This document shows positions 1-9,022 of a stretch of DNA of 64,000 nt, piece after piece. The position numbers and the translations under genes are program-made. The stretch is from Rhodopseudomonas palustris. GTDB taxonomy: Bacteria; Pseudomonadota; Alphaproteobacteria; Rhizobiales; Xanthobacteraceae. The stretch is taken from the NCBI GenBank assembly GCA_016215605.1, contig JACRJB010000014.1, forward strand, positions 186,001 through 250,000. The letters are read 5' to 3'. The first letter of the stretch is position 1. Each line of letters starts with the position of its first letter. A model generated the notes under the pieces. The model was not told the DNA's origin, made no database searches, and saw nothing but the letters and a program-made list of their open reading frames with translations.

Positions 1-516
1 CTTCGAGAACACCGACACCGCGATGGTCGCGTCGACGTCGGGATGCGCCACGCCGTAGCGCACCACGATGTCGGAGGCCATCGAATGACCGAGCACCGCG
101 GCGCGGCCGTCGCTCTGCGGCAAGGCGCGGGCGTAGTCGGTGACGCGGCCGAGCTCGTCGACCAGCACGCCGGTGATCTTCGTCGGCTCGTCGACGTCGC
201 CGACCATCGTCACCGGATTGCGACCGTGGCCGGTGCAGTCGAACGTCACCGCGATGTAGCCGTTGCGCGCCAGGGTCTGGGCGAACGGCTGCATCAATTG
301 CTGCGAGCCGGCGAAGCCGTGCGCGATCACCACCACCGGTGCCCGCGTCACCGACGGCTGCCGGACCACCGTGACGGGCGTCTGACCGACGCTGGCGTGG
401 CTGACGATCAGATCGCCGGTGGCGCGGTGCAATTGCCACAGCGCGGCGACGATGGCGATCACCGCGGCGATGGCGACGACGATGCGGGCGGGCGTCGCCC
501 TGCCGCGGCCGCTCAT
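1..516 (-). CDS. alpha/beta hydrolase, N-terminal part (runs off the window edge)
   Basis: The first 172 codons read on the minus strand from an ATG at 516. A hydrophobic segment at about residues 10-27 looks like a signal anchor. An alpha/beta-hydrolase core follows, with an oxyanion-type HGFAGS motif near residue 65 and a nucleophile elbow GHSMAS near residue 143. The Asp and His of the triad would lie beyond position 1. The ATG shares one base with the TAA stop of the DUF3422 gene (TAATG), so the two are probably translationally coupled. The substrate cannot be told from sequence. It points away from the photosynthesis genes and is probably unrelated to them. Confidence 0.8.
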   Translation of the reverse strand, partial: MSGRGRATPARIVVAIAAVIAIVAALWQLHRATGDLIVSHASVGQTPVTVVRQPSVTRAPVVVIAHGFAGSQQLMQPFAQTLARNGYIAVTFDCTGHGRNPVTMVGDVDEPTKITGVLVDELGRVTDYARALPQSDGRAAVLGHSMASDIVVRYGVAHPDVDATIAVSVFSK

Positions 517-1877
517 TAATCCTCACCCGCGATGTGTTTCCTGCGGATGTTGCGGACCGTCCACCAGATCAGGAAGGCGGCGATCGGCACGAAGCCGGCG
601 GTGACGACGCTCGGATCGATCCTGATCTGGCCGCTGTCGTAGAGCCCCTTCACCAGATAGCCGAACAGCCCGACCACGTAGTAGGTGATCGCCGCGGTGG
701 ACAGGCCTTCCACCGTAGTCTGCAGCCGGAGCTGCAGCCGCGTCCGCGCGTTCATCGATTTCAGCAGCTCCTGGTTTTGCTGCTCGAGCTCGACGTCGAC
801 GCGGGTGCGCAGCAGATTGGCGGCGCGGGCGAGCTTCAGCGACAGGTCCGACTGCCGCGCCTCGGTGGTGGCGCAGGTGCGCATCGCGGGCTTCATCCGG
901 CGGGCGAGGAACGACGACCAGGTCGGCAGCCCGCCGACCTTGCGCTCGCCGAGCGTCGCCAGCCGGCCGGTCATGATCTCCTCATAGGCGCGGCTGGCGC
1001 TGAACCGGCCGAGGCTGGCGGCGGCGCCGGCTTCGACCTCGGCGGCGAGTTCGGTGAGTTCCTGCAGCAGCCGGTTGTTGATGGCGAGATCGGCCGCCTT
1101 GCGCATCTCGGCGGTGACTTCGGCGAGGCGGCGCTCGCCGTTGCTGATCGACGGGCTCAGCCGCTGCGCCTCCGGCAGGCCGAGCAGCGCCAGCGTGCGA
1201 TAGGTCTCGATTTCCAGCACGCGCTGCACCAGCGCGCCGGCGCGTTCCGGCGCCATGCCGCGATCGATCACCAGCACCCGCACGAAGCCCGACGGGCCGG
1301 CCTGAAAATCCGTCGCATACACCGCCGCGCCGTCGGAATTCTCCGCGACCGCGAGGCTGGCGCGATCGAACAGACGCTCCGGCGCGGTGCGTGGCGGATC
1401 GTCGGGCAACAGATGCAGGTCGACGGCGACCAGGAGTGGCCCCGGCTGCGGCAGCAGCCGCATCGGCGAGGCGAGCGACGAGGCGTCGGGGTGAAACGGC
1501 GTCGCGGTCGGGTCGGCGGTGAATTCCCAGGTGTAGGTGGTGAATTCGGAATGCTGTTCCCAGCGCAGCATCGTCGTGCCGAACGAGGCGCGGTGATGCT
1601 TTTCGCCCGGCGGCGGCGGCTGCAGCCCGCGCGATTCGCAGAAGCTGGTCATCGCCGCGCGGTCCGCCTTGGCCTTGTCGCCGGACGTGTCGAACGCGAA
1701 GTGCAGCACTCGCGACGGCACGGCGAGTGCGGTGAACGGCCGCGCATGGACCTCGCCGAGCACGACCGCCCGCAAAGGATGCGGCGAAAGTCTAGCATCG
1801 CCGTCACCGATCAGAACTTCTGCCGTCATCGCGCTTTTGACCTTGCTCAACATTGCATTGGTTGACTTGAGTAGCAT
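516..1877 (-). CDS. DUF3422 family membrane-anchored protein
   Basis: A 453-residue protein of the DUF3422 family, recognised from the N-terminal segment containing GEVHARPF and the following aromatic-rich domain (FAFD, TYTWEF). Two hydrophobic helices near residues 390-410 and 420-440 form a C-terminal membrane hairpin, and a basic tail (RRKH) follows. The function of the family is unknown. Internal ATGs at 1853 and 1829 are alternative starts; no strong ribosome-binding site decides between them. It is the first gene of a two-gene unit with the hydrolase and is divergent from hemC. Confidence 0.85.
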   Translation of the reverse strand: MLLKSTNAMLSKVKSAMTAEVLIGDGDARLSPHPLRAVVLGEVHARPFTALAVPSRVLHFAFDTSGDKAKADRAAMTSFCESRGLQPPPPGEKHHRASFGTTMLRWEQHSEFTTYTWEFTADPTATPFHPDASSLASPMRLLPQPGPLLVAVDLHLLPDDPPRTAPERLFDRASLAVAENSDGAAVYATDFQAGPSGFVRVLVIDRGMAPERAGALVQRVLEIETYRTLALLGLPEAQRLSPSISNGERRLAEVTAEMRKAADLAINNRLLQELTELAAEVEAGAAASLGRFSASRAYEEIMTGRLATLGERKVGGLPTWSSFLARRMKPAMRTCATTEARQSDLSLKLARAANLLRTRVDVELEQQNQELLKSMNARTRLQLRLQTTVEGLSTAAITYYVVGLFGYLVKGLYDSGQIRIDPSVVTAGFVPIAAFLIWWTVRNIRRKHIAGED

Positions 1878-2076
1878 TGCGGCGCGATGGACTGAAGCTG
1901 AAAGGTTTTGCCCGAGCGGGCAATGTGAGGCCGTCGCTGGCTGCGGAATTGTTCGAAATCAACGACCTCGGCGCCCCGTCGGGGTCTTACGAAAAATCCG
2001 GTAGTCATCTGTTTGCAATCTGGCTCGGACTGGTATGGTTCGACCGTAAGTCGCCGCGGCCCTTCGCGGTCGTCGA

Positions 2077-3069
2077 ATGGAGCGTGTGGTGAAAATTCCA
2101 GTCCGCATTGGGACGCGCAAGAGCGTAATGGCGCTTGCCCAGACCGAGGACATTGCCGCCCAGTTGCGCGCGGCCGCGAGCGAACTCGATCCCCAGATCG
2201 TGAAATTCGAGACCGTCGGCGACAGCGACCAGGTCAGCAAGCTGCTGCCGCACGGCGGCAAGGGCGGCGCCTTCGTCGCCGAGATCCGCGCCGCGATGCT
2301 GCGCGGCGATCTGCATTGCGCAATGCACTCGCTCAAGGACATGCCGGCCAACGAAGAGACCCCCGGCCTGATCGTCGCCGCCACGCTGGCGCGCGATCCG
2401 GCCAACGACTCGCTGGTGCTGCGCAAGGGCCTGACGCTCGACGAACTGAAGAAGACCCGAGGCAAGGGCTACACCATCGGCACCAACGCGGTGCGCCGCG
2501 CCGCCTACGCCAAGCGGCTGTTCCCCGAGGTCAACGTGATCCATTTCCGCGGCGCCGCCGATACGCGGATCCGCAAGCTCGACAATGGCGAGAAGCAGCG
2601 GCTGCCCGACGGCGGCGAGGTCGGTCCGGCCGACGCCTTGATCATGGCCCGGTCGGGACTGGAGCGGGTCGGCTTCGTCGACCGCATCGTCCACGACTTC
2701 ACCCCGCAGGAGATGCTGCCGTCGGCCGGGCAGGGCATCGTCGCGGTCGAATGCCCGATCCACGACTGGCAGACCCGCAAATATCTGGCGCTGATCGACG
2801 ATCCGAAGGCGCGGCTGTTCTGCGAGGCCGAGCGTGAGGTGCTGTGGGTTCTGAACGGCCACTGCAATTCGCCGATGGCGGCGTATTCGACCATCGACGG
2901 TTCGGAGATGACGCTGAGCGCTTCGGTGCTCGACGAAGCCGGTGGCCAGTTCATCGAAGCGACGCGCACGGGTCCCGCCAATCGGCCCCGCGAACTCGGT
3001 CGTGCGGTCGGTCTTGATCTGCTCGACAAGGGCGCCGCCGCGATCATTGAAAAAACGCGGCCGGAGTAA
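2077..3069 (+). CDS. hemC: hydroxymethylbilane synthase (porphobilinogen deaminase), divergent form
   Basis: Polymerises four porphobilinogens to hydroxymethylbilane in the cytoplasm, the third step of tetrapyrrole synthesis. Visible family features are RIGTRKS at the N-terminus, HSLKDMP with the catalytic Asp, and a C-terminal LNGHC with the cysteine that would hold the dipyrromethane cofactor. It diverges from housekeeping HemC: NAVRR replaces the usual SSLRR, GAADTR replaces the usual GN(V/I)xTR, and about ten residues are inserted around KQRLPDGGE. The ATG at 2077 is one option, but GGAG at 2079-2082 lies well placed for GTG at 2089, which would remove four residues. It sits 8 bases before bchI, so it is probably cotranscribed with bchID. 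Confidence 0.9.
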   Translation: MERVVKIPVRIGTRKSVMALAQTEDIAAQLRAAASELDPQIVKFETVGDSDQVSKLLPHGGKGGAFVAEIRAAMLRGDLHCAMHSLKDMPANEETPGLIVAATLARDPANDSLVLRKGLTLDELKKTRGKGYTIGTNAVRRAAYAKRLFPEVNVIHFRGAADTRIRKLDNGEKQRLPDGGEVGPADALIMARSGLERVGFVDRIVHDFTPQEMLPSAGQGIVAVECPIHDWQTRKYLALIDDPKARLFCEAEREVLWVLNGHCNSPMAAYSTIDGSEMTLSASVLDEAGGQFIEATRTGPANRPRELGRAVGLDLLDKGAAAIIEKTRPE

Positions 3070-3077
3070 CCCATCCC

Positions 3078-4100
3078 ATGGCGACCGTATTCCCGTTCTC
3101 CGCCATCGTCGGCCAGGAAGAGATGAAGCTCGCGCTGCTGATCGCGGCGATCGATCAGAAGGTCGGCGGCGTGCTGGCGTTCGGCGATCGCGGCGCCGGC
3201 AAGTCCACCGCGGTGCGCGCGCTGGCCGCGCTGCTGCCGAAGATGAAGGTCGTGGTCGGCTGCCGCTACAATTGCGATCCCGATCTGCCCGAGCGCTTCT
3301 GCGAGGAGTGCAAGGAGAAAGCCAAGCACGGCAAGGTCAAGACCGCGCAGGTGCCGGTGCCGGTGGTCGATCTGCCGCTCGGCGCCACCGAAGACCGCGT
3401 CGTCGGCGCGCTCGATCTCGAACGCGCGCTGGCCAAGGGCGAGAAGGCGTTCGAGCCGGGCCTGCTGGCGCGGGCGCATCGCGGCTTCCTGTACATCGAC
3501 GAAGCCAATCTGCTCGAGGATCATCTGGTCGATCTGCTGCTCGACGTCGCCGCCTCCGGCGAGAACGTGGTCGAGCGCGAAGGCCTCTCGATCCGCCATC
3601 CGGCGCGGTTCGTGCTGGTCGGCACCGGCAACCCTGAAGAAGGCGAGCTGCGTCCGCAATTGCTCGATCGCTTCGGCATGTCGGTGGAAGTGAAGACGCC
3701 CGACACGCTGCCGGAGCGCATCGAAGTGGTGCGCCGCCGCGACGCGTTCGAAAGCGATTCCGCGGGCTTCCTCGAAGCCTGGTCGAAGGAAGAAGCCAAG
3801 CTGCGCCGCAAGATCACCCAGGCCAAGGATCGGCTGCCCGACGTCAGCGTGCCCGATGCGGCGCTGGAGCGCGCCGCCAAGCTGTGCATGACGCTCGGCA
3901 CCGACGGTCTGCGCGGCGAGTTGACGCTGATGCGCGCCGCCCGCGCGCTGGCGGCGCTGGAGCACGACAAGATCGTCACCGACGATCATCTGAAGCGGAT
4001 CGCGCCGTCGGCGCTGCGGCATCGGCTGCGCCGCAATCCTCTGGACGACGCCGGATCGAGCGTTCGTGTCGATCGGGCGATCGCTGAAATCTTCGGATGA
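3078..4100 (+). CDS. bchI: magnesium chelatase subunit I (AAA+ ATPase)
   Basis: AAA+ ATPase ring subunit of magnesium chelatase, which inserts Mg2+ into protoporphyrin IX together with BchD and BchH. The 340-residue protein has a Walker A motif GDRGAGKST near residue 36, a Walker B FLYIDEANLL, and the sensor-like segment GTGNPEEGELRPQLLDRFG. This is the full length of the family. The stop overlaps the bchD start by four bases (ATGA at 4097), which suggests coupled synthesis of the I and D subunits. It follows hemC closely. Confidence 0.97.
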   Translation: MATVFPFSAIVGQEEMKLALLIAAIDQKVGGVLAFGDRGAGKSTAVRALAALLPKMKVVVGCRYNCDPDLPERFCEECKEKAKHGKVKTAQVPVPVVDLPLGATEDRVVGALDLERALAKGEKAFEPGLLARAHRGFLYIDEANLLEDHLVDLLLDVAASGENVVEREGLSIRHPARFVLVGTGNPEEGELRPQLLDRFGMSVEVKTPDTLPERIEVVRRRDAFESDSAGFLEAWSKEEAKLRRKITQAKDRLPDVSVPDAALERAAKLCMTLGTDGLRGELTLMRAARALAALEHDKIVTDDHLKRIAPSALRHRLRRNPLDDAGSSVRVDRAIAEIFG

Positions 4101-5863
4101 GCATCTCGCTCGCATGGTCCGATGCGGTGACCGCGGCGCAGTTGTTCGCGGTGGACCCGGTCGGCACCGGCGGCGTGCTGCTGCGCTCGCGTGCGGGCCC
4201 GGTGCGCGACCGCTGGCTGGCGACGCTGCGCGCCGCGCTGCCGCCTGACCGGCCGTATCGCAATCTGCCGCTGCATATCGCCGACGGCCGCCTGCTCGGC
4301 GGTCTCGATCTGTCCGCGACGCTGCTCGCCGGCCGCCCGGTCGCCGAGCGTGGTCTGCTGGCGGAAGCCGACGGCGGCGTGCTGGTGGTGGCGATGGCCG
4401 AGCGGATGCAGTCCTCGACCAACGTGTATCTGACCGCGGCGATGGACGCGCAGGAGACCGCGGTCGAGCGTGACGGCCTGTCGCTGCGGATGCCGGCGCG
4501 GTTCGGCGTCGTGGCGCTGGACGAAGGCCTCGAGGACGAGTTCGCCCCCGCCGGCCTGCGCGACCGGCTCGGCTTCCATCTCGATCTGGATCAGTTCGCC
4601 TGGCGCGACACCGAGGATTTCCCGGTCGAGCTCGACGACATCCTGGCGGCGCGTGCGCGCCTTCCCTCGATCAAGGTCGAGAGCGCGCAGATCGAAGCGA
4701 TCTGCACCGCGGCGGCCGCGCTCGGCATCATCTCGCTGCGGGCACCGCTGCTGGCGCTCCGCGCGGCGCGGGCGAGCGCGGCGCTGTTCGACCGCGTCGC
4801 GATCGAGCAGGACGACATCACGCTGGCGGCGCGCCTGGTGCTGGCGCCGCGCGCCACCGTGTTTCCACAAGCCGATCAGCCGGATCAGGCCGAGCCGCCA
4901 CCGCCCGAGCCGCCGCCGGAAGACAATTCCGAAGAGAACAACGATCAGGAACAGCAGACCCCGGACATCGACAAGGCGCTCGACGAGGTGATCCTCGCCG
5001 CGGTGAAAGCCGCGATGCCGCCCGGCGTGCTCGAAGCGCTGCGCGCCTCCGCCGGCCGCTCGCGCGCGCGCTCCGCCGGCAAGGCCGGCGAGCTGCAGAA
5101 GTCGAAGAAGCGCGGACGCCCGACCGGCAGCGTGCGCGGCGAATTGCGCGACGGCTCCAAGCTCAACGTCATCGAGACGCTGCGCGCCGCGGCGCCGTGG
5201 CAGCCGCTGCGACGGCGCCAGGCCGAAGTCATGGGCGGCGGCAGGCCGCGCATCCTGGTCGAGAAGGACGATTTCCGGATCGCGCGCTTCAAGCAGCGCA
5301 CCGAGACCATCACCATCTTCGTGGTCGACGCTTCGGGTTCAGCCGCGCTGCATCGGCTGGCCGAAGCCAAGGGCGCGGTCGAGCTGTTACTTGCGGATTG
5401 CTATGTGCGCCGCGATCAGGTGGCGATGATCGCGTTCCGCGGTTCGATCGCCGAGATATTGCTGCCGCCGACGCGGTCGCTGGCGCGCGCCAAGCGCAGC
5501 CTTGCCGGCCTGCCGGGCGGCGGCGGCACGCCGCTCGCGGCCGGGCTCGATGCCGCGTTCATGCTGGCGGACTCGATCAAGCGAAAAGGTCAGACGCCGA
5601 CCGTGATCGTGCTCACCGACGGCCGCGCCAATATCGCGCGCGACGGCGCGCCGGGGCGGCCCAAAGCCGAGGAAGACGCCAATGCCTCGGCGCGGCAATT
5701 CCGCGTTGCCGCGATCAATTCGGTGGTAATCGACATGTCGCCGCGGCCGGGCCCGCAGGCTGCTGCCTTCGCCAAGGAAATGGACGCACGTTATTTGCCG
5801 CTGCCGCATGCCGACGCCACCGTGCTGGCGCAGGCGGTCACTGCCGCGACCCGCGCGGCCTGA
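4097..5863 (+). CDS. bchD: magnesium chelatase subunit D
   Basis: Second AAA+-like subunit of magnesium chelatase, 588 residues, forming the I-D motor for BchH. The N-terminal half resembles BchI but has no intact Walker A, as expected for BchD. A Pro- and acid-rich linker lies near residues 258-295 (QAEPPPPEPPPEDNSEENN). The C-terminal half is an integrin I (VWA) domain with the metal-site motif VVDASGS near residue 412 and VLTDGRAN near residue 510. It overlaps bchI by four bases. In several purple bacteria bchO follows directly; here a minus-strand PilZ gene and hemE intervene. Confidence 0.97.
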   Translation: MSISLAWSDAVTAAQLFAVDPVGTGGVLLRSRAGPVRDRWLATLRAALPPDRPYRNLPLHIADGRLLGGLDLSATLLAGRPVAERGLLAEADGGVLVVAMAERMQSSTNVYLTAAMDAQETAVERDGLSLRMPARFGVVALDEGLEDEFAPAGLRDRLGFHLDLDQFAWRDTEDFPVELDDILAARARLPSIKVESAQIEAICTAAAALGIISLRAPLLALRAARASAALFDRVAIEQDDITLAARLVLAPRATVFPQADQPDQAEPPPPEPPPEDNSEENNDQEQQTPDIDKALDEVILAAVKAAMPPGVLEALRASAGRSRARSAGKAGELQKSKKRGRPTGSVRGELRDGSKLNVIETLRAAAPWQPLRRRQAEVMGGGRPRILVEKDDFRIARFKQRTETITIFVVDASGSAALHRLAEAKGAVELLLADCYVRRDQVAMIAFRGSIAEILLPPTRSLARAKRSLAGLPGGGGTPLAAGLDAAFMLADSIKRKGQTPTVIVLTDGRANIARDGAPGRPKAEEDANASARQFRVAAINSVVIDMSPRPGPQAAAFAKEMDARYLPLPHADATVLAQAVTAATRAA

Positions 5864-5888
5864 TCGACAGCGGCGTCCGTTGGGCCGG

Positions 5889-6620
5889 TCAGGCGTCGAG
5901 CACGTAGGTCTCGCTGTCGCCCTCGGTGGGCCGATTGGCGTCGATCCATTGTTCGGACGGCCTCTCCGACGCCAGCCGCTCGACGCGTGCTTCGGCGGTC
6001 GAATTCCGTCCCGGCGGCCGGGCGATCCGCCATTCCAGTTCGCTGCGATTCTGCAGCTCGCTGAACTTCACCGCGAAACCGTCGCTGCGATGGCGGATGA
6101 CGCGGACGACGCAGCCGCCGACCGCGAGCGGCGTGCCGATCTCGGGCTGAACGTCCGCCGACACCGCGACTCCCGAAATCGACATGTCGATGACGAAGCA
6201 GGTGTGCATGGTGCCGTCGGCGAAGATCAGGCTGGAATGCGGGCAGGCGGGGACGATTCGGGCCTGTTGCCGGGCGTCGACGACCGCCGGATCGTTCAGC
6301 TTCTTTTCCAGCCAGCTCAACTGGTTCGACAGCCGTTCGCGCATCGCGCGGGTCACCGCCAGTTCGAGCAGGAAGCCGCCCGGCACGGTGTCGCTGATGT
6401 GGCCGTCGAGCTTGCCGAAATCGCTGAAATAGGACGAGATCGAATCCCCGACCCGGCCGACCACCGGCACGTCGACGATCATCCGGAACGGTGAGACCCG
6501 GCTGGTGCGGCAGGCGAAGTTTCGCGGCTTGCCGTTCTGGTCGTACCAGTTGGCCAGCGAGTAGTTGCCGCCGACGGCGATATTCACGGCGCGCTGTTTG
6601 AGAAATGCCCGCACGGACAC
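5889..6620 (-). CDS. PilZ-domain protein (probable c-di-GMP binder)
   Basis: A 243-residue soluble protein with two PilZ-like halves. The C-terminal one keeps the signature: RQQAR (RxxxR) followed by DMSISG (DxSxxG), the residues that bind cyclic di-GMP in the family. The N-terminal half, from about residue 35 to 85, looks like a degenerate PilZ fold (RTSRVSPFR and later VPGGFLLEL). The start is GTG at 6620, preceded by GGAGGAG about 8 bases upstream. The gene is convergent with bchD, with 25 bases between stops, and is followed by nothing cotranscribed. Its target is unknown; a link to photosynthesis rests on position only. Confidence 0.85.
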   Translation of the reverse strand: MSVRAFLKQRAVNIAVGGNYSLANWYDQNGKPRNFACRTSRVSPFRMIVDVPVVGRVGDSISSYFSDFGKLDGHISDTVPGGFLLELAVTRAMRERLSNQLSWLEKKLNDPAVVDARQQARIVPACPHSSLIFADGTMHTCFVIDMSISGVAVSADVQPEIGTPLAVGGCVVRVIRHRSDGFAVKFSELQNRSELEWRIARPPGRNSTAEARVERLASERPSEQWIDANRPTEGDSETYVLDA

Positions 6621-6850
6621 GATCGGAACTCCTCCGGTCTGAGCTGCTGTCCTAACTAGACTGCGGAGAATTACGAAGGCCAGCCATTTTGCGAATGATT
6701 TCCGGGCTGGTTATCGAAGCATGACGCGCGCGGGCCGTTGTCGATGTGACTTGTCATCAAGTTGAATCGGCCCGCAGGATCGATGCCCGCGCGTTGGGCA
6801 TCGGGAGCCGGACTGATCGCGACCGTTCAATTCGATTCAAACCGGCACGA

Positions 6851-6878
6851 AAAAAGCCGGCGCTTTCGCGCCGGCTTG
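6851..6878 (-). terminator. Rho-independent terminator of hemE
   Basis: Perfect 8-bp stem GCCGGCGC / GCGCCGGC with a TTTC loop, followed on the minus strand by a run of six T (AAAAAA at 6851-6856 on the plus strand). It lies 23 bases past the hemE stop. Confidence 0.9.
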
Positions 6879-6900
6879 GATCGTTGATCGAAAGGAGATC

Positions 6901-7947
6901 TCAGCCTTTGAAGGCGCGGACCCGCTTCACCATTTGCTCGACATGCGCGACCGGGGCGTCGGGCGTGATGCCGTGGCCGAGATTGAAGATGTGCCGGCCG
7001 GCCGAGTAGTTGCTCAGCACGTCGTCGACGCCTTGATCCAGCGCCGAACCGCCCGCGATCAGCAGCAGCGGATCGAGATTGCCCTGCACCGCGACCTTGG
7101 TCTGGACCTGCTCGCGCACCAGCTTCGGCTCAGCGGTCCAGTCGATGCTCACGGCGTCGACGCCGGTGCGCTCGACGAAGGCCGGCAGCAACGCGCCGGC
7201 GCCGCGCGGGAAGCCGATGATCTTGGTGCCGGGCTTCACCTTGCGGATGCCCTCGACGATCCGGCGGGTCGGCTCGATCGACCACTTCTCGAATTCGCGC
7301 GGCGGCAGGATGCCGGCCCAGGTGTCGAAGATCTGCAGCACGTCGGCGCCGGCCTCGAGCTGCTTCAGCAGATACTGGATCGAGCTCTCGACCAGCACGT
7401 CGATGATCTTGGCGAACGCGCCGGGGTGCTGGTACGCCATCAGCCGCGCCGGATGCTGGTCCGAGGTGCCCTGACCGGCGACCATGTAGGTCGCGACCGT
7501 GAACGGTGCGCCGCAGAACCCGATCAGCGTGGTTTCCGGCGCCAGCTCGCTGCGCACGATCCGCAGCGCCTCGAACACCGCTTCGAGCTTGGACAGGTCG
7601 ATCGCGCCGTTCAGCGTGCCGACCAGGTCCGGCGAATTCAACGGATCGAGCCGGGGGCCTTCACCGACCTCGAAGCGGACGGCGCGGCCGAGCGCGTAAG
7701 GCACCACCAGAATGTCCGAAAAGATGATCGCGGCGTCGAAACCGAACCGCCGGATCGGCTGCAACGTCACCTCGGCGGCGAGCTTGGCGTTGAAGCACAG
7801 ATCGAGGAAGCTCCCGGCTTCGGCGCGGGTCGCGCGGTATTCCGGCAGGTAACGGCCGGCCTGCCGCATCATCCACATCGGGGGAGAGGCCTGACGGTTG
7901 CCCGAAAGCACCTCCATGAACGGTTTCGTCACCAGTTTCTGTGTCAA
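6901..7947 (-). CDS. hemE: uroporphyrinogen decarboxylase
   Basis: Decarboxylates the four acetate side chains of uroporphyrinogen III to give coproporphyrinogen III, in the cytoplasm. The 348-residue product carries the N-terminal signature [15 protein letters not shown] and the internal [13 protein letters not shown] and [10 protein letters not shown] segments of the family, at normal length. The first usable codon is TTG at 7947 (reads [10 protein letters not shown]). GTG at 7932 and ATG at 7917 are alternatives. The weak start codon may lower expression. It is divergent from the hydrolase gene at 8059 and ends in a clear terminator. Confidence 0.96.
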   Translation of the reverse strand: MTQKLVTKPFMEVLSGNRQASPPMWMMRQAGRYLPEYRATRAEAGSFLDLCFNAKLAAEVTLQPIRRFGFDAAIIFSDILVVPYALGRAVRFEVGEGPRLDPLNSPDLVGTLNGAIDLSKLEAVFEALRIVRSELAPETTLIGFCGAPFTVATYMVAGQGTSDQHPARLMAYQHPGAFAKIIDVLVESSIQYLLKQLEAGADVLQIFDTWAGILPPREFEKWSIEPTRRIVEGIRKVKPGTKIIGFPRGAGALLPAFVERTGVDAVSIDWTAEPKLVREQVQTKVAVQGNLDPLLLIAGGSALDQGVDDVLSNYSAGRHIFNLGHGITPDAPVAHVEQMVKRVRAFKG

Positions 7948-8058
7948 GAGAGATACCCATTGTTATACGACAAGCGTTCTTGACGGTCTGATACACTGCG
8001 CACACCGTCTTGACCACGTCGAGATGCGGCCGGAGCTGCCGCGAACAGGAATTTCGAG

Positions 8059-9012
8059 ATGAACGCAACCGCACCCACCCCCGGATCGTCCCCGACGCGC
8101 CGCGAAGGCCCGGATCTTCCTGCACCGGTCTCCGGAGAGCGCCACGACATCGACAGCTTCGGCGGTCGGCTGACCTATTGGGCCGCGTCGCCTGCAGCCC
8201 CGACGTCGGAGCCGCCGATGCTTCTCGTCCACAGCATCAATGCGGCGGGATCGGCCTACGAGATGAAACCGATCTACGAGCACTACGCCAGGAGCCGCCC
8301 GGTCTACGCGATCGAGTTGCCGGGCTTTGGTCATTCGTCGCGCGCCAAGCGTCAATACACAATTCGGATGATGACGGATGCGATACATTCCGTAGTCGCC
8401 GAAATTCAGAAGCGGCACGACGACAAGCCGTTCGACGCGATCGCGCTGTCGCTCGGCTGTGAGTTTCTCGCCCGCGCCGCCGACGAGACGCCGAAGGTTT
8501 TCCGCAGTGTGGCGTTGGTGAGTCCGACCGGCTTCGATCGCCGGCAGGTGCGCTGGGTCAAGGGTTCGCGGGCGATTCCGTGGCTGCACGCGTTCTTCGA
8601 AAACCCGCTGTGGAGCGAGAGCGTATTCGGCCTGCTGACGAAGAAATCGGTGATCGCCTGGTTCCTGCGCAAGACCTTCGGATCGCCGAACATCGATCAG
8701 GGCCTGCTCGACTACGACTATCTGACGACGCATCAGCCCGGCGCGCAGCATGCGCCTTATTACTTCGTCTCGGGCTATCTGTTCAGCCAGGACGTGCTGC
8801 GGATCTATCAGGATCTGAAGATGCCGGCGTGGCTGTCGCACGGCGTGCGCGGCGACTTCGTCGACTACGGCAACAAGAGCACGGTGGAAGGGCGGCCGAA
8901 CTGGACGGTGACGATCTTCCAGACCGGGGCGATGCCGCATTTCGAAATGCCGGGCGAATTCCTCCGCACCTACGACGAATTCCTCGCCCGGGTCGCGAGC
9001 CAGCCGGCCTGA
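8059..9012 (+). CDS. alpha/beta-fold hydrolase, function unknown, upstream of bchO
   Basis: A 317-residue alpha/beta hydrolase. The candidate triad is Ser in ALSLGCE (nucleophile elbow, with Ala in place of the first Gly), Asp in RGDFVDYG and His in AMPHFEMP. LLVHSINAAGSAYE provides the oxyanion-loop region. It is not the same subfamily as BchO, because the two share only the fold motifs. It precedes bchO by 10 bases on the same strand, so the two are probably cotranscribed. I do not recognise a specific function. Position suggests a role in tetrapyrrole or lipid metabolism linked to photosynthesis, which is inference. Confidence 0.85.
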   Translation: MNATAPTPGSSPTRREGPDLPAPVSGERHDIDSFGGRLTYWAASPAAPTSEPPMLLVHSINAAGSAYEMKPIYEHYARSRPVYAIELPGFGHSSRAKRQYTIRMMTDAIHSVVAEIQKRHDDKPFDAIALSLGCEFLARAADETPKVFRSVALVSPTGFDRRQVRWVKGSRAIPWLHAFFENPLWSESVFGLLTKKSVIAWFLRKTFGSPNIDQGLLDYDYLTTHQPGAQHAPYYFVSGYLFSQDVLRIYQDLKMPAWLSHGVRGDFVDYGNKSTVEGRPNWTVTIFQTGAMPHFEMPGEFLRTYDEFLARVASQPA

Positions 9013-9022
9013 GGCGGAGGCG

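Noticed and set aside
534-1865. 443-codon open frame on the plus strand opposite DUF3422
   Set aside because: GC-rich antisense shadow; the composition is Arg/Ala/Gly-rich with no family motif, while the minus strand encodes a recognisable protein.
7948-8058. Possible FNR or PpsR site between hemE and the hydrolase gene
   Set aside because: No TTGAT-N4-ATCAA or TGT-N12-ACA match could be found on reading both strands.
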